DNA from: Chrysomallon squamiferum | Taxonomy: Eukaryota; Mollusca; Gastropoda; Neomphalida; Peltospiridae | Length of the DNA: 64,000 bases | Direction: 5' to 3' | NCBI GenBank assembly: GCA_012295275.1 | Contig: CM022671.1 | Span: forward strand, 13,250,178-13,314,177 | Part shown: piece after piece, positions 48,926 to 61,092 of the stretch | How the letters are laid out: each line of letters starts with the position of its first letter | Position numbering within the stretch: the first letter of the stretch is position 1 | The notes under the pieces: generated by a model | What the model saw: only the letters and a program-made list of their open reading frames with translations | Told to the model about the DNA's origin: nothing | The model's database searches: none | Program-made: the position numbers and the translations under genes

Positions 48926-51900
48926 TCAAGCTTTTGGTGCTTTCCATTTGTTAAAACTTTTGACACCATCAGTTTGCCATACCTCACGCAAAATACACAT
49001 CTGTTCAAACACATCCATTCCTGCTACTGAGCAGCCTCCTATGAATGCTGCATGATATCGCTGAGGTGCTGCATGTACCTGAAAAATTGCAATATAGTAA
49101 TTTATAAAAGAACATAAAATATGTATATATATTTACTTTTAATATATATAAGTCAGAAATGTTTAAAAACTGAACCCTGAATACAGTAGGATAATAAATT
49201 GTTTATATCATTTTCAGACTTAAATTAAAACTATCAAGCTGGAAATTGTTTAAAAAAAATTATACATAGAGCATGTTTTACTTACTTCAACTGGCACATT
49301 AGGTGGGGCCAATTTGACAAGCTCAGACTGCAAACGCTCTCTAAAACCTGGAAGCATGGTCACACCTCCACTCAGATATACAGACCTGTTCATAATATTT
49401 CACTTCATTAGATTTTAATAACAACTGTTACAGTTTTAAGAAACTGACTAAAAAATTATTTTAAAATAAAAATTAATGATTTGTTTTCGATTTAAAAATG
49501 ACTGAAACACAATTTAGTTCTTGTTGTGTCATTTACAATTTTCTTACCAGAACTATAATTTTAAATATATAAATGTTATTAAATGTTATTTATATATTTA
49601 GTTTAGTCTTTGCTTTTAAATCTCACTACCTTTTTAAAAGGTTTTGTTCCTTAAAGATTGGTAATGAAATGTATTTTAAACAGATTTTAAGACATTTAAT
49701 ATATTAATAAACACAACACACACACACACACACACACAAACCTGTACATGTGTCTACGACTATCCATGGGACAAGACTGAATAGCCTGAAAAATCAGTTT
49801 GTGTAAATTAGGAAAGTCCATTTCCCACATGTTCATGTCAAAAAGTCCTTCTGGACTTTTGAAACGACTGATATCATGTGTCACAGACCTGAAAAAGCAA
49901 ATTTGTATTAATTAAATTTAGTTTATTTTTATTAAATGTAATGTCAAAATTATTTTTAATACTTATTCAAATTTATAAATTAGTTTAAATAACTGCCTTT
50001 GTTTGGATTATTACATAGTTCTCAATAAAAGACATACAAGAATATGCCTTTACTACCTCTCCAATAGTGATATGATGAAACTGTTAGTGGTATTTATTAA
50101 AATCATGTTTCTAGATTTTTATCTGATTATTAATTTTTTTTTTTGTTCTGAAGGAGCAAATCATTATACTAATACTTACACGTAAGCACCTATAGGCAAA
50201 TCAAAAGATTCAAACTGTATGGTATGTGACATCTTGTCATTGTTTGTTTTACACTGTTCTATAGCTGTTTTGTAATCAGCAGCAACAAAACAGGACTGAA
50301 ATAATAAAAATAATTCCTAAATGAGTGGAAATTATCATATCTGAAATAACAATAATGAAATGTATCATATGTTTACCATCCTTTTGTATACTGATTGGAA
50401 AGCATTTAATAAAATAAACTTCACTGCAATAATGGCACAGTTATATAAATTCTCTGATTTAGATCTAACATATAAATATATTAACTTAATCTTAATACAG
50501 CATGGGACATTTAGATACCTTCTCCATGATATACTTGACAAGCAGTCTTTCAATTCTTGAAGAAAAGCGGTAGTTTTCTGACATAAGAGATATTTGTAAT
50601 GAGTCTTCTATTTTTTCAGCTCCATATGGCAACATCGACACACCTCCCTCTATCACAAACCCTGAAATAAGAAGAACACACAAATTATCTGTTCCACCCT
50701 TTATCACAAATCTTTTTAAATAAAGAAATATTACTTTTGAAATATTTTAATGACTGATATCTTAGGTTTTAGTAATTAAAACAAAACTCTGGATGTATCT
50801 AACAGAAATCATGTTGAAGTCATAAAATGAATCTATGAATTTTTTTATTTCCATACTTAATAATTTTGGTTTATAGAAAATAAATTGTTTTCAGATAATT
50901 TAGTCCAGATAATATATTATTCTTCAGTATATATTATAAATTAAACCAGACACACATTTAAAAAAAAAAAAAATAAAAAATTAAAGAAAACAAACCATCA
51001 TATATTGGTAATATCTCAATAGTTTCTCCAACATCCACTATAATTCCTGATGTTGTGTTGTAGGAGTAAAGGGAGAGCAGTGCTTGCTGTACCATGCACA
51101 CCCCTGCCACCTGCAGGCCATCGACAAGAATTGTCATTAACCCTTTGCGCAAGTTGTCACTCAAATCCATTGGAGTACTTAACATTACCTGGTAGGAAAA
51201 AAATTAATTCAAACATTAGACACTATTTTATAAGGTATTGAAAATACCAAAATTATTTTTTTAGTATTCTTTTTAATGTAATAATTATAAATGAAAAATT
51301 TCTGAATTAAGAATAGTTCAGAATATATCATTATAGTGCTTACAAATTCAGATGCTGCCAATAATAAATTACAGAAACCAAACAAAAAATGTCATGCTAC
51401 CATAATTATGCTGGCTATAGCAACTTTCATTTAATTAGAATAATCACCAAATATTCTTCTGGCTTGATGTGAAGATCTTGAAAGACTTTTCTGAAAACAG
51501 CTGGCATTTGTTCTTCATCTATAGCAAACTAATAACAAAATAAGTTTAACTTTATTATCCATTTATATTTTACAAAATATTATGAATTTAAAAAAAACCA
51601 ACATTTTATCATTCTTTTCTTGATCATTTGAAATTTGACTTAAGTACATTTTATTCTTCATTTATACATGTAATTCATGTACCTTATTTTTTCTTCTTTT
51701 AAACAACAGTTTTATATTTATTAAACTTTATTTAAAGACAATTAAACATTTCTGAAGATCATATAGAAATAACAACCCTATACTTCTCTTTTGAACCCCC
51801 AATCCCTGTGAAATAATCTGAGACGCTAAGTCTATAATACCTTGTCTATTTTATTGGAGGCTCTGATTGGATGCAACAGTTTTGATTCATGGCGAGTTCC

Positions 51901-52484
51901 TGGAAAATATGCATCCATGCCAACAACCATTTCACCTGTGGAGTTATGCACTGCAACAACACTAGGGAAAAACAACTCAGGCAGAGATGCTGAAATTTAA
52001 ATGAAAAAGAATGAATGAATATTTAAATTCTTAACTGAAAAAAAAAAAAAGAAAACGACTTCAAAAGCATTAAAAAAAATATATACTTGCCTGCTGCTCA
52101 GTGGTGTGGGATAAAAAGAAGCAAATTTATAATTTAAAGTATTTTTGAATTTCATTTTATTTTTCAATTCATTTTTGTTATTTCCAATAATTCAAGGTAA
52201 TGCAGTGAAGTTCAGTATAAAGGTAAACACTTTAAGGAATAACTTTAGTTAAAACTGAACAATGATTTTGATTAATTCAACGTAAGTAATGGCAAATAAA
52301 AAAATATACATCTTCTATGACTCTTCAGATAAATGTTATTTCCAAATTCATTAAAGAAGAGATTCATGAACATATTTTGTCATTGTTCTTTAATTTAGAA
52401 GAAAAAGAAAAAAAATAAGTTACGTTTTTGTCCAAGAAGTCCAGCACGGATAGCATTACTTCCAAGATCAATTACAACAACTTT
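48926..52484 (-). CDS. Exons 7-15 of the PH-actin gene: actin fold
   Basis: Exon 7 starts with the phosphate-1 loop VVVIDLGSNAIRAG (actin DNGSGMCKAG). The sequence then passes VFPSIV-like FFPSVV, the QQALLSLYSYNTTSG block matching actin QAVLSLYASGRTTG, the phosphate-2 loop VDVGETIEI, the adenosine loop SGGVTMLPG and the C-terminal FIGGCSVAGMDVFEQM (actin WIGGSILASLSTFQQM). The region corresponding to actin Gln137 is kept, but the Asp157 position in DSGDG is Glu and the following Gly is Thr. The final residues (FNKWKAPKA) differ from actin's HRKCF. It is therefore an actin-related protein, not conventional actin. Exons are small (61-193 nt) with short introns apart from the one upstream. Confidence 0.9.
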
Positions 52485-55400
52485 CTGAAAATTTTAAAAA
52501 CATCAATATATGAAACTCTAGAAATCAGTTAAAAAGAATTCCACAGTAACAATTAAATAAATCTGAAAAAAATTTGAAACAATAAATAAAAGTTAATAAA
52601 TGGAAGAGTGAATAACAATTTAAAGACCCTTAACACCAGTTAGCATTAATGGTTATTTGTTATTACTACTACTTATTACTATAAACATTATTTAACTGTA
52701 CTAATTATGTTTGTCACTTTAATAAAATTTTAAACCATTGTTTCTTCCAGCTTAGCACCTCTAATTTATCAAAAACTATTCTAAGACCAATTAAAAAATT
52801 TTGTTATTCTTTATTAATTTAAATACCGTATATACTTGTGTATAAGTCGAATTTTTGGGAGACTGTATTAAGGTAATATTTTGGGGGTCGACTTATACAT
52901 AGGTAATGCTTTTGTAGCTGTTGCTGAAGAGTCACCATTTTGACTATTTTTTGCTACGGGATGCATCTAAAATAATCGCGGTCTTTCAGCTTTTCAAAAA
53001 TATAATTTTATCGTATAAACAATTTTGAAAAATTAAATAACAAAACCAAATATGAATGTAAAACATGATATTCTTCCGTTTAATGACATAAAAATACATT
53101 TTAAACCGAGAAAACTGTCAGTACAGCATTATGCCTTACAGCGTCTTGCAATGATTTAGGCTATAGCTCGTGTAATACATGCATTTACGTTATTATGGTA
53201 TGTTCGTGCAAGTTACAGCTCGTGCAAGTTATGTTACAGTAGGCGTACAATGTAGGCCTTCATGGCACTGTCACACTGGTCTAAAAATAGTGACGGTGCC
53301 TGGAATCTACAGTCGACTTATACACAAGTATTACCTAAAATGACGCAATTTTTGGTCTTAAAATACACATCAGCTTATACATAAGGTCGCCTTGTACACA
53401 AGTATATACAGTAGGTTACTTTTCAGACATGTAACTTGAAAAAAAAAGTAGGATTCAAAAATGGTAAAATTCAGATGAAAACAACTTTTTAATTTTCTGA
53501 AATTTTAAAACAAGGAATAGACACAGACAACCATGTGCTGAATCAGACTGCATAGCCTTGTAACAAAAATATGGCATATGCACTTTTTCCAGGATGAATT
53601 AGACTAGGGAGTTCACTCAAAATTTCAGACATACTGAATATAATTTTTAAATATATCATATCAAGTAGGCCCTCAAAAAACCCAACCAATAAGCACTTTG
53701 AATTTTGAAAATTGGATAAAAGAAACAGTGAGCCAATAATTATGTTACATCTTGAAATAAAGGTGGCACCAGAAATATCAAATTTTTGCTGTTCTTGTAC
53801 ATTTGTTTCTAGTTTCAATAATTTTTAGCTAATTGTTCTCAAATTTTGTATAGTATTAAAACAGACACTATGAAAGTTAACTATCAACATTTTATCCAGT
53901 GTAATGACCTGACCGTATCTGCTTATAATATAGAAATGAACCCATCTCTCAAAATAGAGAGTGAAAATAATGTACTGTTCCCGTAACATTTGAAAACAAA
54001 TTTGATAAAGACACTTGATAAAGATAAATAATTATGTATTACATAGAGTATACAGAATACTAAATATTATATTTGATTTTAATAATAAAAAGTGTAACAA
54101 TGAAAAACCAATAGACAAATGAACTGTTAGCCCCTACAAGTACAATGCAACTAACAACCCTAACAAATATGGAAAAAAAAATTGCCTGCCATTTTGAAAG
54201 AGAGCAGCGGAGCGTTCCAGTAGAGTATTGAAGGGGGTTAATATTTTCATAAATTACGCTAACATTTTTATTAAATATCAAAAAATTATTCATACATATA
54301 ATAAATAGCATTAAACAAAATTAGATTTTGCATCTGTAAACCGTTAGTGATTACATAATGACAATTAATCACCTTCTGAATTATACAACCTATTTTCACT
54401 ACTGCAGCTGAAAATCTGCAATTTTAATATTTGCTTGGTATATCAGTTGTAAAACTTTGCAAGTAGTACTTCAGCCCTACATTATTTTGATGTAGAAGTA
54501 ATATTGTACTTGTTTAGAAGATATTTATTTACATAATAGGAATAGTGATATCAATTTAATTACATTTAATTCCAGGAAAATTTTGTTTTTTCTTCTTTCT
54601 TTGAGCAATTACAGGTTAAAAATAACTCTGACGTTGTTTTCACTATGATCACGTAATGCAGATGGGCATTGCGTTCAAAATGAATGCTCATTAGTTTAAT
54701 TGTATGTACGGGCTGAAGGCATAATCAATATATATATATATCTAAAACCAGGTATTAATAACATAACACAATTATGGTAATACATTTTAATGACATTTAA
54801 TGAATACTTTTGTTAATTTCTGTAAATAATATTAAAGCTCAGTATGAACAATCTGAATTGAAAATGAAGAGCTATTATCGGTAAAACAAAAGAATTTGCT
54901 GAACATCGTCTGGGTTTAGCGAACTCCCTATTAGAACACATTCTCATCTGTAGATTTCCTTCAAACTGCATCAGATTGAAATTGAATGTTTTGTTTTCTT
55001 CTTTTTTTTCAGATTATGATATATATTATTTTGATATAATTCTGAGGTTCTTTACTTAAAAAACAGAAAATGTGCTTGTACTAAAAAAGAACAATATATA
55101 CAGTTGGTTATAATCGAGCTATTCTTCAAATAAAATAATACTTTTAATTTTGCAAGAAAGGCAATCCACAGAATATTTTGTGAAACAATATTTGAATGTG
55201 GTCTGACATGCTGTAGTCAGCAGTTATCATTTGACGTCAACTTTGGGCTGTGAAACCATGTTATCAGCACAGCAATTTAAAGAAAAAAAAAAAAAAAAAA
55301 TTATAGAAAAGAAACATTGAGACAACCTTTTTGGGGTGAGGCGATGACTTCAAAACGGGGTGAATGTATTGAGCTTTTGTGTTATCTGCAGTCTGTGTGT

Positions 55401-57567
55401 TCAAAGCCAGCTTCCACTGTCCATGTTCACGATCTGTTGGACATCGCACCATCAAGAAACGACCACGCTAGAGAAAAAACTTTTTTTTATTATTTTTAGC
55501 TTTCTATAGATTTATGGGAAACTTTTCAGAAATATATAAAATTATGTTTTTAAGAGTTATAAAAATATTTCTTAAATACAAATTGTTTTATCAGTGTATT
55601 TGTGAAAAAAATATATTTCTTACCCCATCATCAATTCCAAGGATCCGGTTACCTAAGTCCTGTATATTGCCTCCCATTAGTTGAATGGTCTCACTTGGCT
55701 TGTTGCGATCACTGGTCTGAGAAAATAATAATAATTACAATTATAAAATCTGTGAAAATTAAAGATATTAAATTCTACATTTATTCTCTATGGCCACTAA
55801 ATATTCTTTAGTTGTTACACTTGCCTCATAGTAATATAACCACCCATCAGCAGCTTTAAAGAAACGTCTTTTCCATGTTTTTAAAAGAGTTGCTTTTTTT
55901 TTATTCATTGGTAGTTTTTCCATGAAGCCTTCCATACAAATGAACTGATCAGAAATGTCTTTTGTTGTCTACAAAACAAAATAAAAAGCTAATAAAATTA
56001 ACAGTGAAAAATAATTATCCAATGGTTACAGGCACAAACAATAACCAGTTACACTCTGATTTTGAGAAGTCCTAACAATTTTACTTAGCAGTGTACAAAA
56101 AGCAATATGTAAATTCATATTATGACTTCTTCAGTAAAATGTATAATCTTAAACAGGGCTGCATTAACAAGTAACATATAAGGTAAATATACAGAATAAA
56201 TTTTAATCATGTGATTATGATAACAAAAAATAAAAAAGATAAAGAATACTTTTAAGTCTAAAATACTTACATCTTCCATTAATTTAATAGGAAATAATTC
56301 TTTTAACACCTTACACTAAAATATAAAAAAAAATAACTTGTAAATTTATTTTTTTGACAGAATATTCAATAAAAGACAATGAAATGCAATGAACATTAAA
56401 ACATTCACTATACAATAATATAAGATACTAAAACAACAGAAAATGTCTGCAGCCTTCTAAAAAATATATTTTTTTAAAGTTTATTTTCAGTAACAAAGTT
56501 AAGTAATACCATGTAAAGATACAACTGGCAATAAATAAACTCTGACATTATTTTACATACAAGGAAGACAATTCTTAATTCCTTTAAAAACATAAAATTG
56601 CTCATAGTGCATCTTGACATACCAACACATCTTGATTCTGCATAATTTTATATATATATATATAGTGATGTTCAGTTTGTCTTCTAATAAATAAATAAAA
56701 AGTAAATAGTGATATATGTAACTGGTAACTGATTTTAAAATAAGTTAAATTTTCAATATAATTATTATTTTACAACAGTGAAATATGACAAATAAACTTA
56801 CAGGATTCCATGATTTAAGGTTCATGTTTTTTACGGTTTCATCATCATCTTCCATTGATGTTTGCTGTTTAGCTTCTGGTGATGCAGTAGAAACGTATGT
56901 CTCTGATGGTGCAGATGTCTGTTCTTCTGTCAGACACAAAATTTGTTCCAATCTCATAGCAGTTTTATCAGTTATAATGATGACAATGATTATGATTTGG
57001 CAAGATACAATTCATCAATATTTATGATTTATATAACTTCTTTTCTAATACATTGGCCAAGAAATACAGTAATTTGAAAGAACTAACATACTTTTAAAGC
57101 AAGGTTAGATAAAATGGCTTCAAAATGTGATGGCTACCTATGTAGAAAAATTCAGTTTCTAACCAGAAATCTTGTTAATGGTACATTGCAACTTCAGACT
57201 TACAATTTAATTTCCTATCATGAAATAGAAAATTTGGTTTTCTCAGACAAAAGTATTCAGTTAGAAACCGTTATCTGAAGATATTTCAGTGCCATTTTGA
57301 AAAGAATTTTTCAGTGTGGGCTGACACAAATTATATATGGTATATAATTGGAACTTAAGTTAATATTCTGTATATTTTATTATTATAAAATTTTACTTCA
57401 ACACTTTTTCTTACCTGTCTGTTTGCTGACTTCATCTTGGGTATCTTGAACAGACTTGGGTTGAGACATTCTCCGTGGTTTTTCAGGTCGTTCACCTTTG
57501 ACTACAAATGTTACCGTTGATATCTCTGTTGTTCCATTTGTTTGGCTGTCTGAGTCACCAGTGCTGC
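48926..57567 (-). CDS. PH domain-actin fusion protein (actin-related protein with N-terminal PH domain), 5' partial
   Basis: Fifteen minus-strand exons fit together in phase: 57567-57415, 56926-56802, 56315-56271, 55968-55825, 55716-55624, 55467-55327, 52484-52424, 51989-51841, 51528-51448, 51188-50996, 50661-50519, 50295-50180, 49888-49742, 49385-49286 and 49078-48926 (stop). They sum to 1844 nt, about 614 codons. Order in the protein: a Ser/Thr/Glu-rich linker (about codons 1-105), a PH domain (about 108-230) and a full-length actin fold (about 234-614, near actin's 375 residues). The first exon begins in phase, so at least one upstream exon with the start codon is missing. Expected role by family: the PH part may bind phosphoinositides and the actin part bind nucleotide or partners. 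The function of the fusion is unknown to me, and I give no symbol. Confidence 0.88.
49711..49739. repeat. (CA)n microsatellite beside an actin exon
   Basis: About 14 CA units lie in the intron directly after the splice donor at 49741/49740 (minus strand). Length changes here would sit within a few bases of the donor. Confidence 0.9.
52485..55326 (-). other. Large intron between PH and actin parts
   Basis: The intron is 2.8 kb, much longer than the neighbouring introns. It holds the MITE-like element at 52824-53413, short open frames without recognised homology and (TA)n at 54731-54741. Its position exactly between the PH-encoding and actin-encoding exons fits the idea that the two domains came together by exon joining. 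Confidence 0.7.
52824..53413. mobile_element. Non-autonomous DNA transposon (MITE-like), about 590 bp
   Basis: Terminal inverted repeats TACCGTATATACTTGTGTA (left) and TACTGTATATACTTGTGTA (right, reverse complement) differ at one base, and both ends abut TA, compatible with a TA target duplication. Subterminal words are also inverted (gtcgacttatacata at left, gtcgacttatacacaag and aaggtcgccttgtacac at right, caaaaattgcg opposite tcgaatttttgg). There is no transposase frame. The 'tataagtcga' end motif is familiar from dispersed elements in many animal genomes, but I do not assign a superfamily firmly. Confidence 0.75.
55327..55968 (-). CDS. Exons 4-6 of the PH-actin gene: pleckstrin-homology domain
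   Basis: The three exons (144, 93 and 141 nt) encode a PH pattern. GFMEKLP opens strand 1, KTWKRRFF gives the basic K-x-R loop typical of phosphoinositide-binding PH domains, GWLYYYE ends strand 3, and the C-terminal helix carries the invariant Trp in GQWKLAL. Between exons 4 and 5 the splice junction is either AG|GCAAGT (a GC-AG intron) or, six bases further, AGT|GTAACA, which adds Ala-Ser. Both keep the frame. The shorter form better fits usual PH spacing. Binding specificity cannot be read from the sequence. Confidence 0.85.
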
Positions 57568-59690
57568 CTGAAATAGTTATATACTGATAAAACATAAATA
57601 AATACATTTGTATGCAGTTATAATGTATCTAATAGGATGTGCTAATTAGCAAATAAACCATTTCTTTGATATTTTAAATCTTGATATATTAGTCTTAAAT
57701 GAAGAAACCGTTTTGGTTATTTAGAAAAAAATGCTTCTTTAAATCTGACCCAGTGTACATTAGGATATATATTTTTGTGTTTTCTTCATTCATTTCTTAA
57801 CTCAACTTAGCAGAAAAGATTACATACATTTTATATATGTATATATATATTTTTTTATATGTATGTATATTTATCTTTGCTGCCTTTATAAATGTTTTAA
57901 TCAGACAATTAATGTAATTGCTAATTTTATGTGGCTAATAAAAATTTTAGTCTGGCTTGTTTTGGAGTGTAAACATTTTTTAGTGTTGATAATTAACGTT
58001 CAGGGCATATATAATGAGAAACTGCTGAGTGATGTCTTCTCACCCGCAAGCAGTTTGTGCTAGGAGGCTAAATCAAAGATAGCCACCATCCAGTTTTACC
58101 AGTATATTACTCTATCTTCATAACTACATCAGATAGAAAAACAAATGAATGTTTGTTTTATATCTATTCAGGCATAAAGAATCTAATGTTCCCAACAGAA
58201 ATCATGATGGCAACTATAAATGGATTAAAAAAATATAGCTGTTTTAAGTCAAACTAAAGTCCTGTTGGCTTTTAACACACACTGTTTATGTTATCATGTC
58301 AGGTGTAGGCTAATAATTAATAGATAAATAAAAATAATTAATTATTGAAATGTATCATTATATATTACTGTTTCAATTACTCTAAACATGTATATATCCA
58401 AGATTGCCACCACTGAAACAAAAAAAATATATTAAGATTACTGTACATGATAAAAACATAAATTAAAGGTTTTCAGGCATAAACAATTGAATGCAGCTAT
58501 GATTTTTTCCTGATAAAATGCAAAACATAAACATGGCAACCATACATATTATTATTCATTCAAGAAGCCTTAACTTCCTGCATTTTAAATGCTTAGCTGT
58601 TTAAACTAGCTGAATTATATATTCTTGTCCTTTTTGATGCTTTCTCAGGTAGTATATTTAATAAAATGCATTTTGATGTTTTTTGGCATTTGCAAGGTGA
58701 CCTTTAGCTTTTGAATTTAATATTTAAAGAACTAACTTAAATGTGTTTTTATTATCTTTCACTGTAACACTCACAAAATGGGCCTTAAGTCTTCACATCT
58801 GCAACAAATTGGAAATGATGGTGTAGAATACATAAAGAGGAACCACAAACTAGTATCTTCAGTGACATAGAAACCTGAGACTGAAACTGGAGATGAGCAT
58901 CAGTTCTCTTGATCTAGCGACTCATCGTGAAGCCATAGTGAACACTGTCAAGGGCAGAATGGGTACTAGAACTGTCAGTGTGCAAGATTCCCTTGAAGTT
59001 GGAAAAGAGCAATGTCTGAATTCAAAAGAACTTGGCTGGAGCATTAACAGGATACAATCAAGCAAAACATTCCTATCATGTCAGTGATGAAGAAAAATGT
59101 AAAAGTTGGCGAAACAATGTTATTGGCACAACCTCATCTATTTGAGAGTAGACGATATTAAGGCCAGTTCTCCTGAAATGGATATCAAGGACATCCAAAG
59201 ACATGAACGGGCACCAGAACAGGAGAGATGAGAGGTTGAAGAATCAACTGAAAGTTGAGGTCTCATCCAGAAATGCACAAAACACAGATATTACAATCAT
59301 CAACTGATCTGCTCTCCTTTGAGTGGTACTCAGTTCTGTGGGTAATACAGTAAAAACCTGTATGTCAAATCCGAGAACATACTGAGATGATGCTGCTTGT
59401 TACCAAATCTTGGAAGCTCTGTAATTTGTTACATGATGCTTTAACACTACCTTCATTCACAAGATAAATAACTCAACAACAAACAGTACAACTTCACTTA
59501 TTTATTATTTCCGAAATATATTTGTAATTATCCAGAAGAAATTAAACTTGACTAAATTATTGGGAATACTATTTAAAATATATTGAATCAGTCAGCTGAA
59601 ACCTATAGAAGTTTCAGAGGTGTAATAATCTTTGTTTAGCAGCAATACACATTCAAAAATTGCATGTCCATGAAAAAAACCACCTTTTCT
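57568..59690. other. AT-rich DNA upstream of the last visible PH-actin exon
   Basis: This should contain, or lead to, the missing 5' exon of the PH-actin gene, but no ATG exon with a matching donor stood out. A stretch at 58880-59400 is less AT-rich but has no recognised coding pattern. Confidence 0.4.
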
Positions 59691-59789
59691 GCCATTATTA
59701 TCTGGTGACGATGATGATAACAATAACAATGATAATAATGATAATCATAATTAAAGCAATATTAATGCTGCAAGTAGAAATTGTGGAAG

Positions 59790-60345
59790 TAGTCTCACAG
59801 ATGTAGTAGTAGTAGTAGTGGCAAAAGGTAGTAGGAGATATAATAGTAATGTAGAGGAAGTTTTAGTATAATTAGTAGTACTAGAAGAAGTGGTAGGATT
59901 AATTATAGTGCTAGTAACAGAAGAAGTAGTATCAGTAGAAGTAGCAAAATAAGAAATAGCTATTGTAGTAGTTGTTGATATAATGGTGATGCTAGTAGTA
60001 TTAGAGGTAGCAACAGTGTGTATGATAATAAAAGTAGTAGTGGCAATGATGGTGACAGTAGTAGTTTTCTAATAATAAAAATAGTAATAGCACCATTAGT
60101 AACAATAGTAATGGCAGAAGTACCTGAGATGGTAGAAGTACCAGTGGTAGTAGTAGCAGTAGTAGGTAATAACAAGAGCTGAGAGGGCATTATAATAGTA
60201 ATAGTACTAGAACAAACCACTAGTACCAAATGTAGTGTCACTGATAATAGTGTTCGTAAAAGAAGATGTAGTATTAGTAGAAAGTTAGGAACAAAAGGTA
60301 GTGGGAATAGACAGAGTAATAGAAGAATTAGTAGTAGAAATTTCT
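59790..60345. repeat. Degenerate (TAG)n/(GTA)n repeat
   Basis: Dense, imperfect tag/gta triplets run over about 550 bp, purest near 59802-59818. The minus-strand 93-codon frame within it (Thr/Ser/Leu/Ile-rich) is low-complexity and is not a gene. Confidence 0.75.
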
Positions 60346-60354
60346 AATTGCCAC

Positions 60355-60530
60355 GTGGGAATTTCACCAGGGGTTTCAAGAGTTCCTGACATGCCTGAAG
60401 CCATACTTCCTGTCAACTCTTTGGGCCTGATTGTGTAGAACATCTCATACCATTTGGCATCTTTTCATACCCTTCAGGCATTCCTTCAGACATGTCAGGT
60501 GGATTTTTGACTCCAAAGATGAGTTTTTTG
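60355..60530 (-). pseudogene. Short coding-like remnant, unidentified
   Basis: On the minus strand the stretch reads FGVKNPPDMSEGMPEGYEKM. After a one-step frame change near 60455 it continues WYEMFYTIRPKELTG and SMASGMSGTLETPGEIPTW. Complexity and composition look like protein, but no family is recognised and the frame is broken. It may be a transposon-derived or exon-like fragment. Confidence 0.25.
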
Positions 60531-61092
60531 TCTCAGAGAAGTGTATACATGTAGAAAATGTACACTGTAACACACTGTATCAGTCATCCGTGCAGGTATC
60601 CATTTTTTGAATCTATATTGTGGCTAAACAAAAATGATTGCAGCTCTGAAACTTTTATATGTTTTAGTTAACATGTGGGAGATTAAATTTCAAGAAAGGT
60701 CACCTGAAGGTCAATTTCAATGTCATAACAAAGGTCAAATATCTCCCACACCACTGGCCTAAAATTTTGGATTTGGTGCTGTCGGATCCGAACCAACAAG
60801 TTATACCAAATTTCATAAAAATATGAGATGGTCAGGTTTAACCCATTGGGTGATTTGACATGGAATGACCCTATATTAATATACATGTATGTAGCAGTAT
60901 TGCATGAATAAATTTAGAGATATCTGGTTGCTTCATGAGACAAATATAATACGAGCACTTTCTGAAATATTTGAATTTTTCTGTGATGTATAGTTTTGGC
61001 CATCAATATTGGAATGTTCAAAAATATCTGGTATTTTAGGTAACTTGTCAACATAAGTTTTCTTTTCCAAACAATTGTTATCAGCATTTGGG

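Noticed and set aside
59960-60241. Thr/Leu-rich 93-codon frame
   Set aside because: It is the translation of a degenerate TAG repeat.
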